Below are positions 32,972 through 40,800 of a DNA stretch of 64,000 bases, piece after piece. Source of the stretch: JAJDIA01 sp031555735 (GTDB lineage: Bacteria > Bacteroidota > Bacteroidia > Bacteroidales > Tannerellaceae). Below the pieces are notes generated by a model. It worked only from the letters and a program-made list of their open reading frames with translations, ran no database searches and was not told where the DNA came from. The stretch is taken from contig JAVBUE010000024.1 in assembly GCA_031555735.1 (NCBI GenBank), positions 25,278 through 89,277 on the forward strand, read 5' to 3'. The position numbers and the translations under genes are program-made. Numbering within the stretch: position 1 is the first letter of the stretch; every line of letters begins with the position of its first letter.

Positions 32972-34744
32972 TTATAAAGAGTTCACATATTCGGTCAGGG
33001 CTTCGATATCGGCTTTGGATACCTTCTTATCGATCCCGTGCTTATACACTTCAAATACATCCCGCATGGCAGCGGCTCTACCGTCGAACAGGTACGGGGC
33101 TGTGCGCCATACTTCGCGCAGGGTGGGTGTATCCCATCCTTTTTCAAATTCGATATCCGGACCGATACGGTGCATTTTCAGATCGGTATAGTAAGGACCG
33201 CTGTGACAGTCGCCGCACTTCAGGCGTTCGAACACCTTCCGCCCTTCCTTTGCTTTGTCGGAGAGTTCGCCATCTACCAGATACGGGCTGGGTACCGGCG
33301 TGAGTGATTTGAGGTAGGCATTGACACAGTCCAGCAATTCCTCGTCGGGCTCGTAAAACTGGATCAGGCGGAATCCTTTGTCCACTGCCATCTCGGCAGT
33401 GGCGCGGATACCGGAGATCATACTCGGCGGCGTGACATGGCTGAAGAGCATACTCTTGCAGTTCTTCGAGTTGCCCACACCGTCGTTCATCAGATCCCAG
33501 TTCATGCCGTCCATACGGGCATCGCCGGGATGGCAACCGTTACAGCTCTGCCAGTTCTGGAAACAATGGGAGGCGTCGTTGTAGTATTTCTCTCCTTTCT
33601 GCTCTTTCGACTCCGCCCGTCCGGGATTCAGGTTGACAGCCGTCAGGTCGAACGTATGGATATCCATCACATTCAGGACATCGGCAAAATAGGTAGGGAT
33701 AATCAGTTTATCACCCGCCATGATCATCTTCCGCGGGCCATTGCCCTGTAAGGGGATACGCTGGCGGATCCCATAGAGGAAGGTGAGGTCGTAGTCGAGC
33801 ACCGCCTTGTTGGGGTATTTCTCAAACTTCTCGCGCATCGCCGGATGATCGATCACGCTGATCTCATGCGTGCCCGAATGGGAGATGAAAATAGATTCTT
33901 CCGTACAGGTGATGCTCCAGACACCGGCGGCCCCTTTGTCGGGTTCATCCACAAGAATGGCGCCCATATACGCCTGTTTTTCGGCATCGATCACGCTGAA
34001 GGCACTGGTATTCATCCAGCCTTGCTGCAATTGGGAAGTGGGAACGGTAAACCGTCCGAGGTTATGCGATACATAGATGTACTTGCCATCGGGGGTGATG
34101 CACATGCCACGCAGGGCGTTGCTTCCGTTGGCCAACTGTATATCTTTTACTTTGGTGAATCCTTTCATCTCGATCACCGACACACAACTGGCCACCACAT
34201 CCACATCGGCGCGTTGGGCAGGCAGGTAGTTGGATACGTAGAGGTAGTTACCCTCTTTGCTGAACACCGCGCATTTCGGTTCACGCAATACATGGACGGT
34301 ACGTACCACCTTGCGCATCGCCGGATCCACTTCCGTCACCGTTCCGGCAAACTGGTTGCATACATAGATATGTTTCTTATCCGGGCCGAACATCGGGTAA
34401 CAAGCGCCCGAACCGGTCACGATCGACGCTTCCACCCTCCCCGTCGCCAGGGAAAGGATATGCAGGCGGCCTGTGGTCTCGAAAGTAGTCACATACGCCA
34501 CATCGTCGCCAAGCAGGATGCCGGTGGGCGTTTCATCCATCGGGAAGGAACGGAGCAGTTGCTGTCCGTCGGCGGTGAACAGGTCCACCCGCTTCAATCC
34601 TTTCTGGGTCATCAGTATTTCTCCCTTTCCGTTCACTACCACGTCGGTGGTAAAGAAAGGCGTATGGTCTGCCGCAGCCGAAAGGCTACAGCAGAACAGA
34701 CACGCCGTCAAAAAGTTTTTCATCATGCATTTTAGCATTTTCAT
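32972..34744 (-). CDS. Exported YVTN-propeller dihaem cytochrome c (MauG-like C-terminus)
   Basis: 590 residues with a signal peptide (CCSLSAAADH). Residues ~30-370 form a YVTN-type propeller (HIYVCNQFAGTVTEVDP, YLYVSNYLPAQRADVD, YIYVSHNLGR, IFISHSGTHEISVIDHP). The C-terminal ~210 residues hold two haem c sites, CNGCH (401-405) and CGDCH (510-514), in the arrangement of the dihaem cytochrome c peroxidase/MauG group, including WDTPTLREVWRTAPYLFDGR near the end. It could pass electrons from, or oxidise, a periplasmic substrate. A second ATG at 34726 gives an equally good signal peptide. Confidence 0.82.
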   Translation of the reverse strand: MKMLKCMMKNFLTACLFCCSLSAAADHTPFFTTDVVVNGKGEILMTQKGLKRVDLFTADGQQLLRSFPMDETPTGILLGDDVAYVTTFETTGRLHILSLATGRVEASIVTGSGACYPMFGPDKKHIYVCNQFAGTVTEVDPAMRKVVRTVHVLREPKCAVFSKEGNYLYVSNYLPAQRADVDVVASCVSVIEMKGFTKVKDIQLANGSNALRGMCITPDGKYIYVSHNLGRFTVPTSQLQQGWMNTSAFSVIDAEKQAYMGAILVDEPDKGAAGVWSITCTEESIFISHSGTHEISVIDHPAMREKFEKYPNKAVLDYDLTFLYGIRQRIPLQGNGPRKMIMAGDKLIIPTYFADVLNVMDIHTFDLTAVNLNPGRAESKEQKGEKYYNDASHCFQNWQSCNGCHPGDARMDGMNWDLMNDGVGNSKNCKSMLFSHVTPPSMISGIRATAEMAVDKGFRLIQFYEPDEELLDCVNAYLKSLTPVPSPYLVDGELSDKAKEGRKVFERLKCGDCHSGPYYTDLKMHRIGPDIEFEKGWDTPTLREVWRTAPYLFDGRAAAMRDVFEVYKHGIDKKVSKADIEALTEYVNSL

Positions 34745-34763
34745 GGTACCGGATCACTATCTT

Positions 34764-35543
34764 TTACCCGGCGCTGTATCCCATTTCTGAGGATATACGG
34801 CGGGCTACATTTTTAATACAATGGGCAGAAGCAAGTACGATCTCCCTGGACAGGCGGTCTTTCGGTCCCGAAATCCAGATCGCCCCGCAGGGGTACCCGG
34901 TATAGTTGAACAGGGGCGCGCCGATACAGATCACACCGTTCAGTTCTTCTTCGTTGTCGAGGGCAAAACCATAGCGGCGCACTTTCTCCAATTCTTCGAG
35001 GTAGGTTTCCCGGTCGGTGATCGTCCGCTCGTTGTACTGTACAAAGGTCATGTACGACAGGTAACGATCGCGTACCGTATTCGGCAGGTAGGCCATGATC
35101 GCCTTCCCTGGCGCCGAGCAGTGCAGTTCGAACGGCTTTCCGGGCGAGAGCATGAAACGGAAAGCGTGATGTCCCTGCGCCTGTTCGATAAAGATGCCCT
35201 TCTCGTCGCCCAACACGCCAAAGCAGGCCGTTTCTTTCACCTGGTCGCGCAAATCGCGCAGATGGGGGACGACCGTTTCCAGCAGGTTGTGCTCGTTCAG
35301 GGAACGGAACCCCAGGTTCAGCATCTTCAGCGACAGCCGGTAACGTTTGGCATCTTCCTTATAATACAGGTATTCCAGCCGCACGAGCGTGTTCAGGATA
35401 CGGTAAGCGGTGGTTTGTGAAATATCCAGGTCGTTCTTGATATCCTGCAACGTTTTACCTTCCGGGCAAAGCGACAGGTATTCGAGTACCGCGATCCCTT
35501 TTTCGAGGTTCGGCACCTTGTAGTTGTCGTCCATTTTTTCCAT
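34764..35543 (-). CDS. IclR family regulator heading the cytochrome-DhaKL-LsrF run
   Basis: 259 residues from ATG 35543. The N-terminal winged helix (VPNLEKGIAVLEYLSLCPEG, DIKNDLDISQTTAYRILNTL) and the C-terminal effector domain (LRDQVKETACFGVLGDEKGI, ELHCSAPGKAIMAYLP, CGAIWISGP) are typical. IclR proteins respond to small acids or keto compounds. It is the first gene of the eleven-gene run, 19 bases before the YVTN cytochrome. The start is uncertain: ATG codons at 35534, 35543 and 35564 are all in frame, and three operator-like dyads (35538-35592) overlap this area. If these are operators, the start at 35534 leaves all of them upstream. Confidence 0.85.
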   Translation of the reverse strand: MEKMDDNYKVPNLEKGIAVLEYLSLCPEGKTLQDIKNDLDISQTTAYRILNTLVRLEYLYYKEDAKRYRLSLKMLNLGFRSLNEHNLLETVVPHLRDLRDQVKETACFGVLGDEKGIFIEQAQGHHAFRFMLSPGKPFELHCSAPGKAIMAYLPNTVRDRYLSYMTFVQYNERTITDRETYLEELEKVRRYGFALDNEEELNGVICIGAPLFNYTGYPCGAIWISGPKDRLSREIVLASAHCIKNVARRISSEMGYSAG

Positions 35544-35599
35544 ATTTGGAAGCTGGCTTTCCATATTTGAAATTACTTTCCAGAATTGAATCAAATATA
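35538..35599 (-). promoter_or_regulatory. IclR promoter with three tandem operator-like dyads
   Basis: Reverse-strand TATATTTG at 35592-35599 matches TAnnTTTG. Downstream on that strand, three related dyads occur about 20 bp apart: TTCCATATTTGGAA (35539-35552), TTTCCATATTTGAAA (35559-35573) and TTTCCAGAATTGAA (35578-35591). The shape resembles the TGGAAATnATTTCCA-like sites known for IclR proteins, so autoregulation is likely. Confidence 0.55.
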
Positions 35600-35741
35600 A
35601 GGAGAGCTTCGGGAAGAACATGCCTACAAGTGTAAAATTTCGTTAAGTATGTTGTATAGCATGTTTGAGGCGGATCCATACAAAAGCCTCGCATCAATCC
35701 ACCGAAGATAAAACCAACTATCGACAACTACCCGAACCTCT

Positions 35742-35773
35742 ATTGTCAGTATTAGGAAGAAGTAGTACCTTTG
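35742..35773 (+). promoter_or_regulatory. Promoter for the HU-like gene and its array-containing leader
   Basis: ATTG at 35742-35745 and TACCTTTG at 35766-35773 match the -33 and -7 boxes with 20-bp spacing. Transcription from here would include the whole dyad array (35787-36033) in a leader of about 300 bases. Confidence 0.5.
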
Positions 35774-35786
35774 TACGGATGCTTAT

Positions 35787-36033
35787 CAGCTATCACATAG
35801 CTGAGGGGATTATACCACAGGTATGGGGTTCTCTTTTATCAACGGTGAGGTTTTCTTTTCACAGTTGTGAAAAGAAAACTCCACAATTATGGAAAGATCG
35901 CTTCATAGTTGTGAAAAGATCACCCCACAACTGTGAAAAGAACAAAGCCTTACGACGGCTGCAACAGATCTTCCGAATGTTGACCATAGATCTTCCTAAT
36001 GTTGACAACAGATCTTGTACATGCAAACTGCAA
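35787..36033. repeat. Intergenic repeat locus D: phased dyad array in the HU-gene leader
   Basis: Begins with two perfect small dyads, CAGCTAT-CAC-ATAGCTG (35787-35803) and ATACC-ACA-GGTAT (35812-35824). A 28-bp near-perfect palindrome (35851-35878, 13-bp arms) follows. Related units then start at 35858, 35880, 35902 and 35924 (cores CACAGTTGTG, CACAATTATG, CATAGTTGTG, CACAACTGTG), each 22 bp. The phase continues through AGCC/GGCT (35946) and units beginning ATCTTCC at 35968 and 35990 and ATCTTG at 36012. The gap 35544-36077 is otherwise promoter sequence. Confidence 0.85.
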
Positions 36034-36077
36034 ACGAGAGGAATTAGATATGTATTATTAATTAAAACAAATTGACT

Positions 36078-36689
36078 ATGTCATTACAGTACGACTTTTA
36101 TGCCAGTCCGTCTCCCAAAGGGAGCAACCGTAACCAGCAACTGCATGCCCGTGTGAAAACCACCGGCACCACGAACACACAAAATCTGGCCGAGCTGATC
36201 AAGGAAACGACCTCCTTATCGACTGCCGATGTGAAAGCGTCGCTCGATGCACTTGTCGAGACGATTTCGTTCGAACTGTCGTGCGGCCGCCGGGTTCATC
36301 TCGATGGGCTGGGCTATTTCGGGCTTTCACTCAGTTGTCCGCCGGTTGAATCGCCCCGGGAGATTCGGGCGGAATCGGTCAAAGTGAAAAATATCGTCTT
36401 CCGCCCCGAAGTGGAATGGAAAAAACGGTTCCGTGGCACACCGTTGGAACGGGCACGTGAGAAAAACCACTCGTCAAAGTATTCGGAGATGAAGATAGAA
36501 AAGCTGCTAACCGGGCATTTTCTGGATCATCCGTTCATGACCACCCGGGAATTCTGCTACTTGTGCGGGTTTACCCCCTCCACCGGCGCTCGTAAAATCA
36601 ACCAGTTGCTCGAAGCCGGCAAGCTCCGCCGTGTAGGCTACGGCAGCGCCGTGATGTACGAACCCATACCGGGTAATTACCAGCGGTAA
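36078..36689 (+). CDS. HU-family DNA-binding protein with C-terminal winged-helix-like extension
   Basis: 203 residues from ATG 36078. The first ~125 residues are an HU/IHF fold of the Bacteroidales long type (YDFYASPSPKGSNRNQQLHA start, LAELIKETTSLSTADVKASL helices, FELSCGRRVHLDGLGYFGLS, then the beta arm PPVESPREIRAESVKVKNIV). Residues ~140-200 (MKIEKLLTGHFLDHPFMTTR, YLCGFTPSTGARKINQLLEA) form a small helix-turn-helix-like tail. Such proteins bend DNA; the target is unknown. Its leader carries an array of phased palindromes, so binding to its own or the other arrays is an obvious test. Not proven. Confidence 0.85.
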   Translation: MSLQYDFYASPSPKGSNRNQQLHARVKTTGTTNTQNLAELIKETTSLSTADVKASLDALVETISFELSCGRRVHLDGLGYFGLSLSCPPVESPREIRAESVKVKNIVFRPEVEWKKRFRGTPLERAREKNHSSKYSEMKIEKLLTGHFLDHPFMTTREFCYLCGFTPSTGARKINQLLEAGKLRRVGYGSAVMYEPIPGNYQR

Positions 36690-36716
36690 AAAAGCAGGCG
36701 CCGGCAGGATATCCAA

Positions 36717-37574
36717 TTACCGATGGAGGCGGATAAAGCGTTCGGCGCAGGCATAGCCTTCGTCGTAGAGGGCAGACAGTTTGCGGGTGTCGCGTTCGGT
36801 ACGGCCTACGCGGATGGGAGATTCGGGGCGGATGACGAGGGCTTTGCCTTCGTCTTCGAGCCGGTCGATAAAGTCGAGCACTTCGTTATACCGTTTGTAG
36901 CGCAGGCGCAACTGCTCACGGATGGCGGGATAGCGGCGGTAGATGAAGCCGGGGAGATAGAAATCCTTGTCTTTTTTCCGGTACCCTTTGTTGCGGGTGA
37001 GGACGATCACGTTCCGTTCGTACCCGTCGCTGATCGCGCGCCGTACAGGGATGGCATCGCATACGCCGCCGTCCACCATCGGGATACCGTCCACATAACT
37101 GAGGGGGCACATCACCGGCAGCGAGCACGACGCTTTGCAGATGGCCAGCAGCCGTTCCGGATCGTTCTTCTCTTCAAAATAATTGGCTTCACCCGTCAGG
37201 CAGTTGCTCGTCACCATCACGAAACGTCCGGGAGCGGCAAAGCAGGTAGCGTAGTCGAACGGATAATACTTGTCGGGATACTCATAAAACAGGAAGTCCA
37301 TATCGATATACCCCCTTCCGCGCAGGAAATGCGAGATACCGATATAATTCCGTTTCTGTAGCAGGTCGATATTGGAATAGCGCGACCGTCCGCGCTGGCG
37401 CGACCTGTACGACAGCCCGTTGCTGACTCCGGCGGATACCCCGATCGTATAAGGGAACCACAGTTGGTGATCCATAAAACAATCGAGTACGCCCACCGTG
37501 AATACAGCGCGCATCCCTCCTCCTTCCAAAACCAATCCGATATGATCCAGTACATTGTTCATAACATATTCCAT
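36717..37574 (-). CDS. Patatin-like phospholipase
   Basis: 285 residues. Oxyanion motif GLVLEGGGMRAVFTVGVLD (about 13-31), nucleophile motif GVSAG (Ser47) and the catalytic Asp in VDGGVCDAIP (about residue 167) make a complete Ser-Asp dyad. These enzymes cleave acyl esters of phospholipids. There is no signal peptide, so it is a cytoplasmic or membrane-face enzyme. A shorter start at 37562 (MNNVLDH) is possible. It lies after a terminator-like hairpin and is therefore probably its own unit. Confidence 0.88.
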   Translation of the reverse strand: MEYVMNNVLDHIGLVLEGGGMRAVFTVGVLDCFMDHQLWFPYTIGVSAGVSNGLSYRSRQRGRSRYSNIDLLQKRNYIGISHFLRGRGYIDMDFLFYEYPDKYYPFDYATCFAAPGRFVMVTSNCLTGEANYFEEKNDPERLLAICKASCSLPVMCPLSYVDGIPMVDGGVCDAIPVRRAISDGYERNVIVLTRNKGYRKKDKDFYLPGFIYRRYPAIREQLRLRYKRYNEVLDFIDRLEDEGKALVIRPESPIRVGRTERDTRKLSALYDEGYACAERFIRLHR

Positions 37575-37581
37575 ATTAAAT

Positions 37582-37618
37582 GAGAAAAGCCATTACTCGA
37601 TTCACATCGAATAATGGC
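37582..37618 (-). terminator. Rho-independent terminator-like hairpin after the histidine kinase gene
   Basis: Arms GCCATTACTCGA / TCGAATAATGGC (12 bp, one mismatch, 6-base loop), followed on the reverse strand by TTTTCTCATTT. It lies 138 bases beyond the kinase stop and just before the patatin start. Confidence 0.55.
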
Positions 37619-37755
37619 CAAAAATATAATAAATCAGTGATATATAATGGCAAGAATGTATAATACTTTACTGGGGAACAGCCCGGATGGCTGCTTCATA
37701 TATATAACTGTTTCCACCCCGGAATTGTTTAAGCGGTTGAATGCCGGAAGGTTAA

Positions 37756-38574
37756 TCAGGAGAAATCGACCTGGATACTGGTACCCTCGTTCAGGACGGA
37801 AGAGATCGTCACCTTCGCCCCGTAAGTGTTCAGGATATGGATCGAAAGGCTCAGGCCGATGCCATGCCCCGTGTATCCGCGGGCATTGCCGGCCCGGAAG
37901 AAAGGCTGGGCGATCTGTTTCAGGTCGTTGTCCGCGATGCCGATGCCATAGTCGCGTATCTCCAACACCGATCCCCGCAGCCGCATCTCCACCGGCTTTT
38001 CTTCGGGCGAGTATTTCAGTGCGTTCTGGAGGATATTGTCGATGGCGATCTTCAGCAGCGCCGGATTGATCTGCACCACCAACGCGAAATTATCGGGAGC
38101 GAAGGTAACGCGGTTACGTACCGATTTCATCAGGAACTCGGCCAGGAAGACCGGTTCCACCCCGCTCTTCAGCAATTCCCCTTCCCCTTTGGACAGGAAA
38201 AGGAGGCTTTGCATCAACCGGATGATACGTCCCGTTTCAGAGGCGATACGCTGCAAGGCCAGTTGGTATTCAAGGGGAGTCCGCTCTTTCAGCAGGGTGA
38301 TCTCACATTCGCCCTGGATAGCGGTCAGCGGATTATTCAGTTCATGGGAGGCGTTGCTGATAAATGTCTTCTCCGTATCATACGCCTCATCGATGCGGCT
38401 GATCATACGCTGGGCATACCGCCGTCCCGCCCAATAGACGAAAAAGGCGCAGCCAATAATCAGTCCCACCCACACCCATCCCGTCTGGAACAACAGCATC
38501 CCCATAGCCGCCAATGTCAGCACACCCACCGTAAGGGCAGTATAGACAAGCGCGATGTGGGTGACGGGTTTCAT
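37756..38574 (-). CDS. Two-component sensor histidine kinase
   Basis: 272 residues, short. Two membrane segments close together at residues 8-28 and 32-50 leave almost no periplasmic sensor. H-box FISNASHELNNPLTAIQGE (His about 77), N-box IDNILQNALKYSP, G1 IRDYGIGIADN and G2 GHGIGLSLSIHI are all present. It likely senses the membrane or a partner protein. It overlaps the response regulator gene by four bases (ATGA). Confidence 0.9.
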   Translation of the reverse strand: MKPVTHIALVYTALTVGVLTLAAMGMLLFQTGWVWVGLIIGCAFFVYWAGRRYAQRMISRIDEAYDTEKTFISNASHELNNPLTAIQGECEITLLKERTPLEYQLALQRIASETGRIIRLMQSLLFLSKGEGELLKSGVEPVFLAEFLMKSVRNRVTFAPDNFALVVQINPALLKIAIDNILQNALKYSPEEKPVEMRLRGSVLEIRDYGIGIADNDLKQIAQPFFRAGNARGYTGHGIGLSLSIHILNTYGAKVTISSVLNEGTSIQVDFS

Positions 38575-39248
38575 ACGTCGATCAGATAGCCCACACCGGA
38601 AACGGTGCGGATCAGTTTGCGGGAATACCCCTTATCTACTTTCCCGCGTACATAATTCACATAGACATCGACCACGTTCGTGCGGTCGAATTCCTTTTCT
38701 TCCCAGACATAGCGAAGCAGGTCGTCGCGGCTGACAGCCGTACCCTTATGCTTCATCAGGCATTCCAGCAACCGGTATTCTTTCAGGGTGAGGTTGATCA
38801 CGCTACCTTTGCGCGTGGCACGGCGACTGGCGGGATCAAGCGTGAGGTCGCCACACTGCAGCACCGTGTCCGAGATATCCACCCCGGCACGTCGCAACAA
38901 GGCGCGTATCCGCGCTTCGAGTTCGACAAAGCGGAAGGGTTTGACCAGGTAATCGTCGGCGCCGGCTTCCAGTCCCCGTACAATATCATCCGTCGTACCC
39001 AAAGCCGTAAGCATGATGACCGGCACCTGGTATCCCTGCCGCTCCCTGAACATACGGCAAAGCGTTAGCCCGTCGATACCCGGCAGCATCACGTCGAGGA
39101 TCAGCAGATGGAACGCCTCTTCCCGGATCAGATCCCAGGCGACGGCGCCGTCGGCAGCAACCTTTACCGCATAGCCAAACTCCTGTAAACCGCGCTCGAT
39201 GAATGAGGCGATGTTCACTTCGTCTTCTACCAGCAGGATCGTAGCCAT
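38571..39248 (-). CDS. OmpR/PhoB-type response regulator
   Basis: 225 residues. Receiver: acidic pocket VEDE (residues 7-10) and phospho-acceptor Asp in LLILDVMLPG (about residue 52), with the conserved Thr and Lys (MLTALG, VKPF). The winged-helix DNA-binding half is at about 130-222 (LTLKEYRLLECLMKHKG, DRTNVVDVYVNYVRGKVD, IRTVSGVGYLI). It pairs with the downstream kinase; target genes are unknown. Confidence 0.92.
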   Translation of the reverse strand: MATILLVEDEVNIASFIERGLQEFGYAVKVAADGAVAWDLIREEAFHLLILDVMLPGIDGLTLCRMFRERQGYQVPVIMLTALGTTDDIVRGLEAGADDYLVKPFRFVELEARIRALLRRAGVDISDTVLQCGDLTLDPASRRATRKGSVINLTLKEYRLLECLMKHKGTAVSRDDLLRYVWEEKEFDRTNVVDVYVNYVRGKVDKGYSRKLIRTVSGVGYLIDV

Positions 39249-39264
39249 GACGGCAGGTGGGGTA

Positions 39265-40197
39265 TTAAAGCGTTTTGAAATAGTCGATCGTCCGTTTCAA
39301 CCCTTCTTCCAGTTGGACAAGGGGTTGCCATCCGCCCAGTTTTTCGGCAGCGAGGGAGATATTCGGCTGACGTTGTTTCGGATCGTCGGCCGGAAGGGGA
39401 CAGAACACGATTTTGGAGGAGGAGCCTGTCAGGCGGATCACCCGTTCGGCCAGTTCGAGCATAGTGAATTCGTTCGGGTTACCGATATTCACCGGTCCCG
39501 TAAAGCCGTCGTCGGTAGCCATCATGCGGATCATGCCTTCGATCAGGTCGTCCACATATTGGAAACTGCGTGTCTGCGTGCCGTCGCCATACACCGTGAT
39601 GTCTTTCCCCTGGAGCGCCTGGATGATATAGTTGGAGATCACCCGTCCATCGTTGACCGACATCTTCGGCCCATAGGTATTGAAGATACGGATAATCTTT
39701 ATCTTCACATTATTTTGCCGGTGGTAGTCCATGAATAATGTTTCGGCGCAACGCTTCCCTTCGTCGTAACATGAACGGAGCCCAACGGGATTTACATTCC
39801 CCCAGTAGCTTTCCACTTGCGGATGCACGATCGGGTCGCCATATACTTCGCTGGTAGAGGCTTGCAATACCTTCGCGTTCACCCGGCGCGCCAGTTCGAG
39901 CATGTGGATGGCGCCCATCACGGAGGTCTTGACCGTCTGTATCGGATCGATCTGGTAATAGACCGGAGAAGCCGGACAGGCCAGGTTGTAGATCTCGTCC
40001 ACCTCGGCGGTATAGGGTTCGATCACGTCATGGCGCACCAGTTCAAAATGCGGATGCCCGATCAACGGGAGGATGTTCTGTTTGGCACCTGTAAAATAAT
40101 TATCCAGGCAGATCACATCGTTTCCTTCTTCCAACAACCGTTCGCAGAGATGCGAACCGATAAAACCGGCGCCACCGGCAACAAGAATTTGCTTCAT
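39265..40197 (-). CDS. UDP-glucuronate decarboxylase (UDP-xylose synthase family)
   Basis: 310 residues from ATG 40197. An extended short-chain dehydrogenase: NAD motif GGAGFIGSHLCERLL, catalytic Ser/Tyr/Lys in ASTSEVYGDP and SCYDEGKRCAETLF, and YGDGTQTRSFQYVDDLIEGM. The sequence NLACPASPVYYQIDPIQTVK identifies the Uxs group, which makes UDP-xylose (via a 4-keto intermediate) for surface polysaccharide. It is followed at 16 bp by the two-component genes in the same direction. Confidence 0.9.
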   Translation of the reverse strand: MKQILVAGGAGFIGSHLCERLLEEGNDVICLDNYFTGAKQNILPLIGHPHFELVRHDVIEPYTAEVDEIYNLACPASPVYYQIDPIQTVKTSVMGAIHMLELARRVNAKVLQASTSEVYGDPIVHPQVESYWGNVNPVGLRSCYDEGKRCAETLFMDYHRQNNVKIKIIRIFNTYGPKMSVNDGRVISNYIIQALQGKDITVYGDGTQTRSFQYVDDLIEGMIRMMATDDGFTGPVNIGNPNEFTMLELAERVIRLTGSSSKIVFCPLPADDPKQRQPNISLAAEKLGGWQPLVQLEEGLKRTIDYFKTL

Positions 40198-40230
40198 TCC
40201 ACGTGTTTTTACTTCGTGATTATTTCCGAT

Positions 40231-40268
40231 AAAAAAGGCTACATCCGTGCAGCCGCACAAATGTAGCC
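40231..40268 (-). terminator. Rho-independent terminator of the hydrogenase operon
   Basis: Stem GGCTACAT / ATGTAGCC with an inner GTGC/GCAC, followed on the reverse strand by TTTTTTATC. It lies about 40 bases past the last hydrogenase stop. Confidence 0.7.
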
Positions 40269-40308
40269 ATTTTATAATCACGGATACCGTAAGCCGCGAA
40301 TAAAAAAA

Positions 40309-40800
40309 TCAACGCGCTTCCAATTGATAATATTCTTCGAGGATATCTTTCACCTTTTCGGGAGTGACGCGGCCATACACCTTGTCGCCAATCATGGCTA
40401 CCGGCGCCAGTCCGCAAGCGCCTACGCACCGCAGGCTGTTGAGGGAAAACAGCCCGTCGGGCGTCGTCTCGCCCACATTGATATTCAACTGATGGCGGAA
40501 CTCATCCAGCACCTTCTCCGCACCCCGCACATAACAGGCCGTCCCCATACAGATAGAGATGGGATACTTCCCTTTGGGCAGCATCGTGAAGAAAGAATAA
40601 AACGTCACCACGCCATACACCTTCGATACCGGGATATGCAGGTTACGGGCGACCACCTTCTGCACCTCCGGCGGAAGGTATCCGAACAGCTCCTGCGTTT
40701 TATGGAGGATATTGATCAGCTCGTCCGGCCGGTTTCCGTATGCGTTACAGATCGCCGTGATCTGTCCGGCCTTATGGGGGGATAATGTTACGTCAATCAT
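40309..40800 (-). CDS. hydC: NuoE-like [2Fe-2S] subunit of the [FeFe] hydrogenase (HydC)
   Basis: 163 residues. Helical N-terminus then a thioredoxin-like [2Fe-2S] fold with ligands in ISICMGTACYVRG and LRCVGACGLAP (C-x4-C ... C-x3-C). HydC carries electrons between the flavin subunit and the hydrogenase in bifurcating HydABC complexes. Its ATG at 40800 overlaps the end of hydA by eight bases. Confidence 0.88.
   Translation of the reverse strand: MIDVTLSPHKAGQITAICNAYGNRPDELINILHKTQELFGYLPPEVQKVVARNLHIPVSKVYGVVTFYSFFTMLPKGKYPISICMGTACYVRGAEKVLDEFRHQLNINVGETTPDGLFSLNSLRCVGACGLAPVAMIGDKVYGRVTPEKVKDILEEYYQLEAR

Noticed and set aside
35665..36075. 136-residue open frame through the 35.8-36.0 kb array
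   Set aside because: Codes across non-coding 22-bp units; the frame has no start signal fitting a protein and is low complexity.
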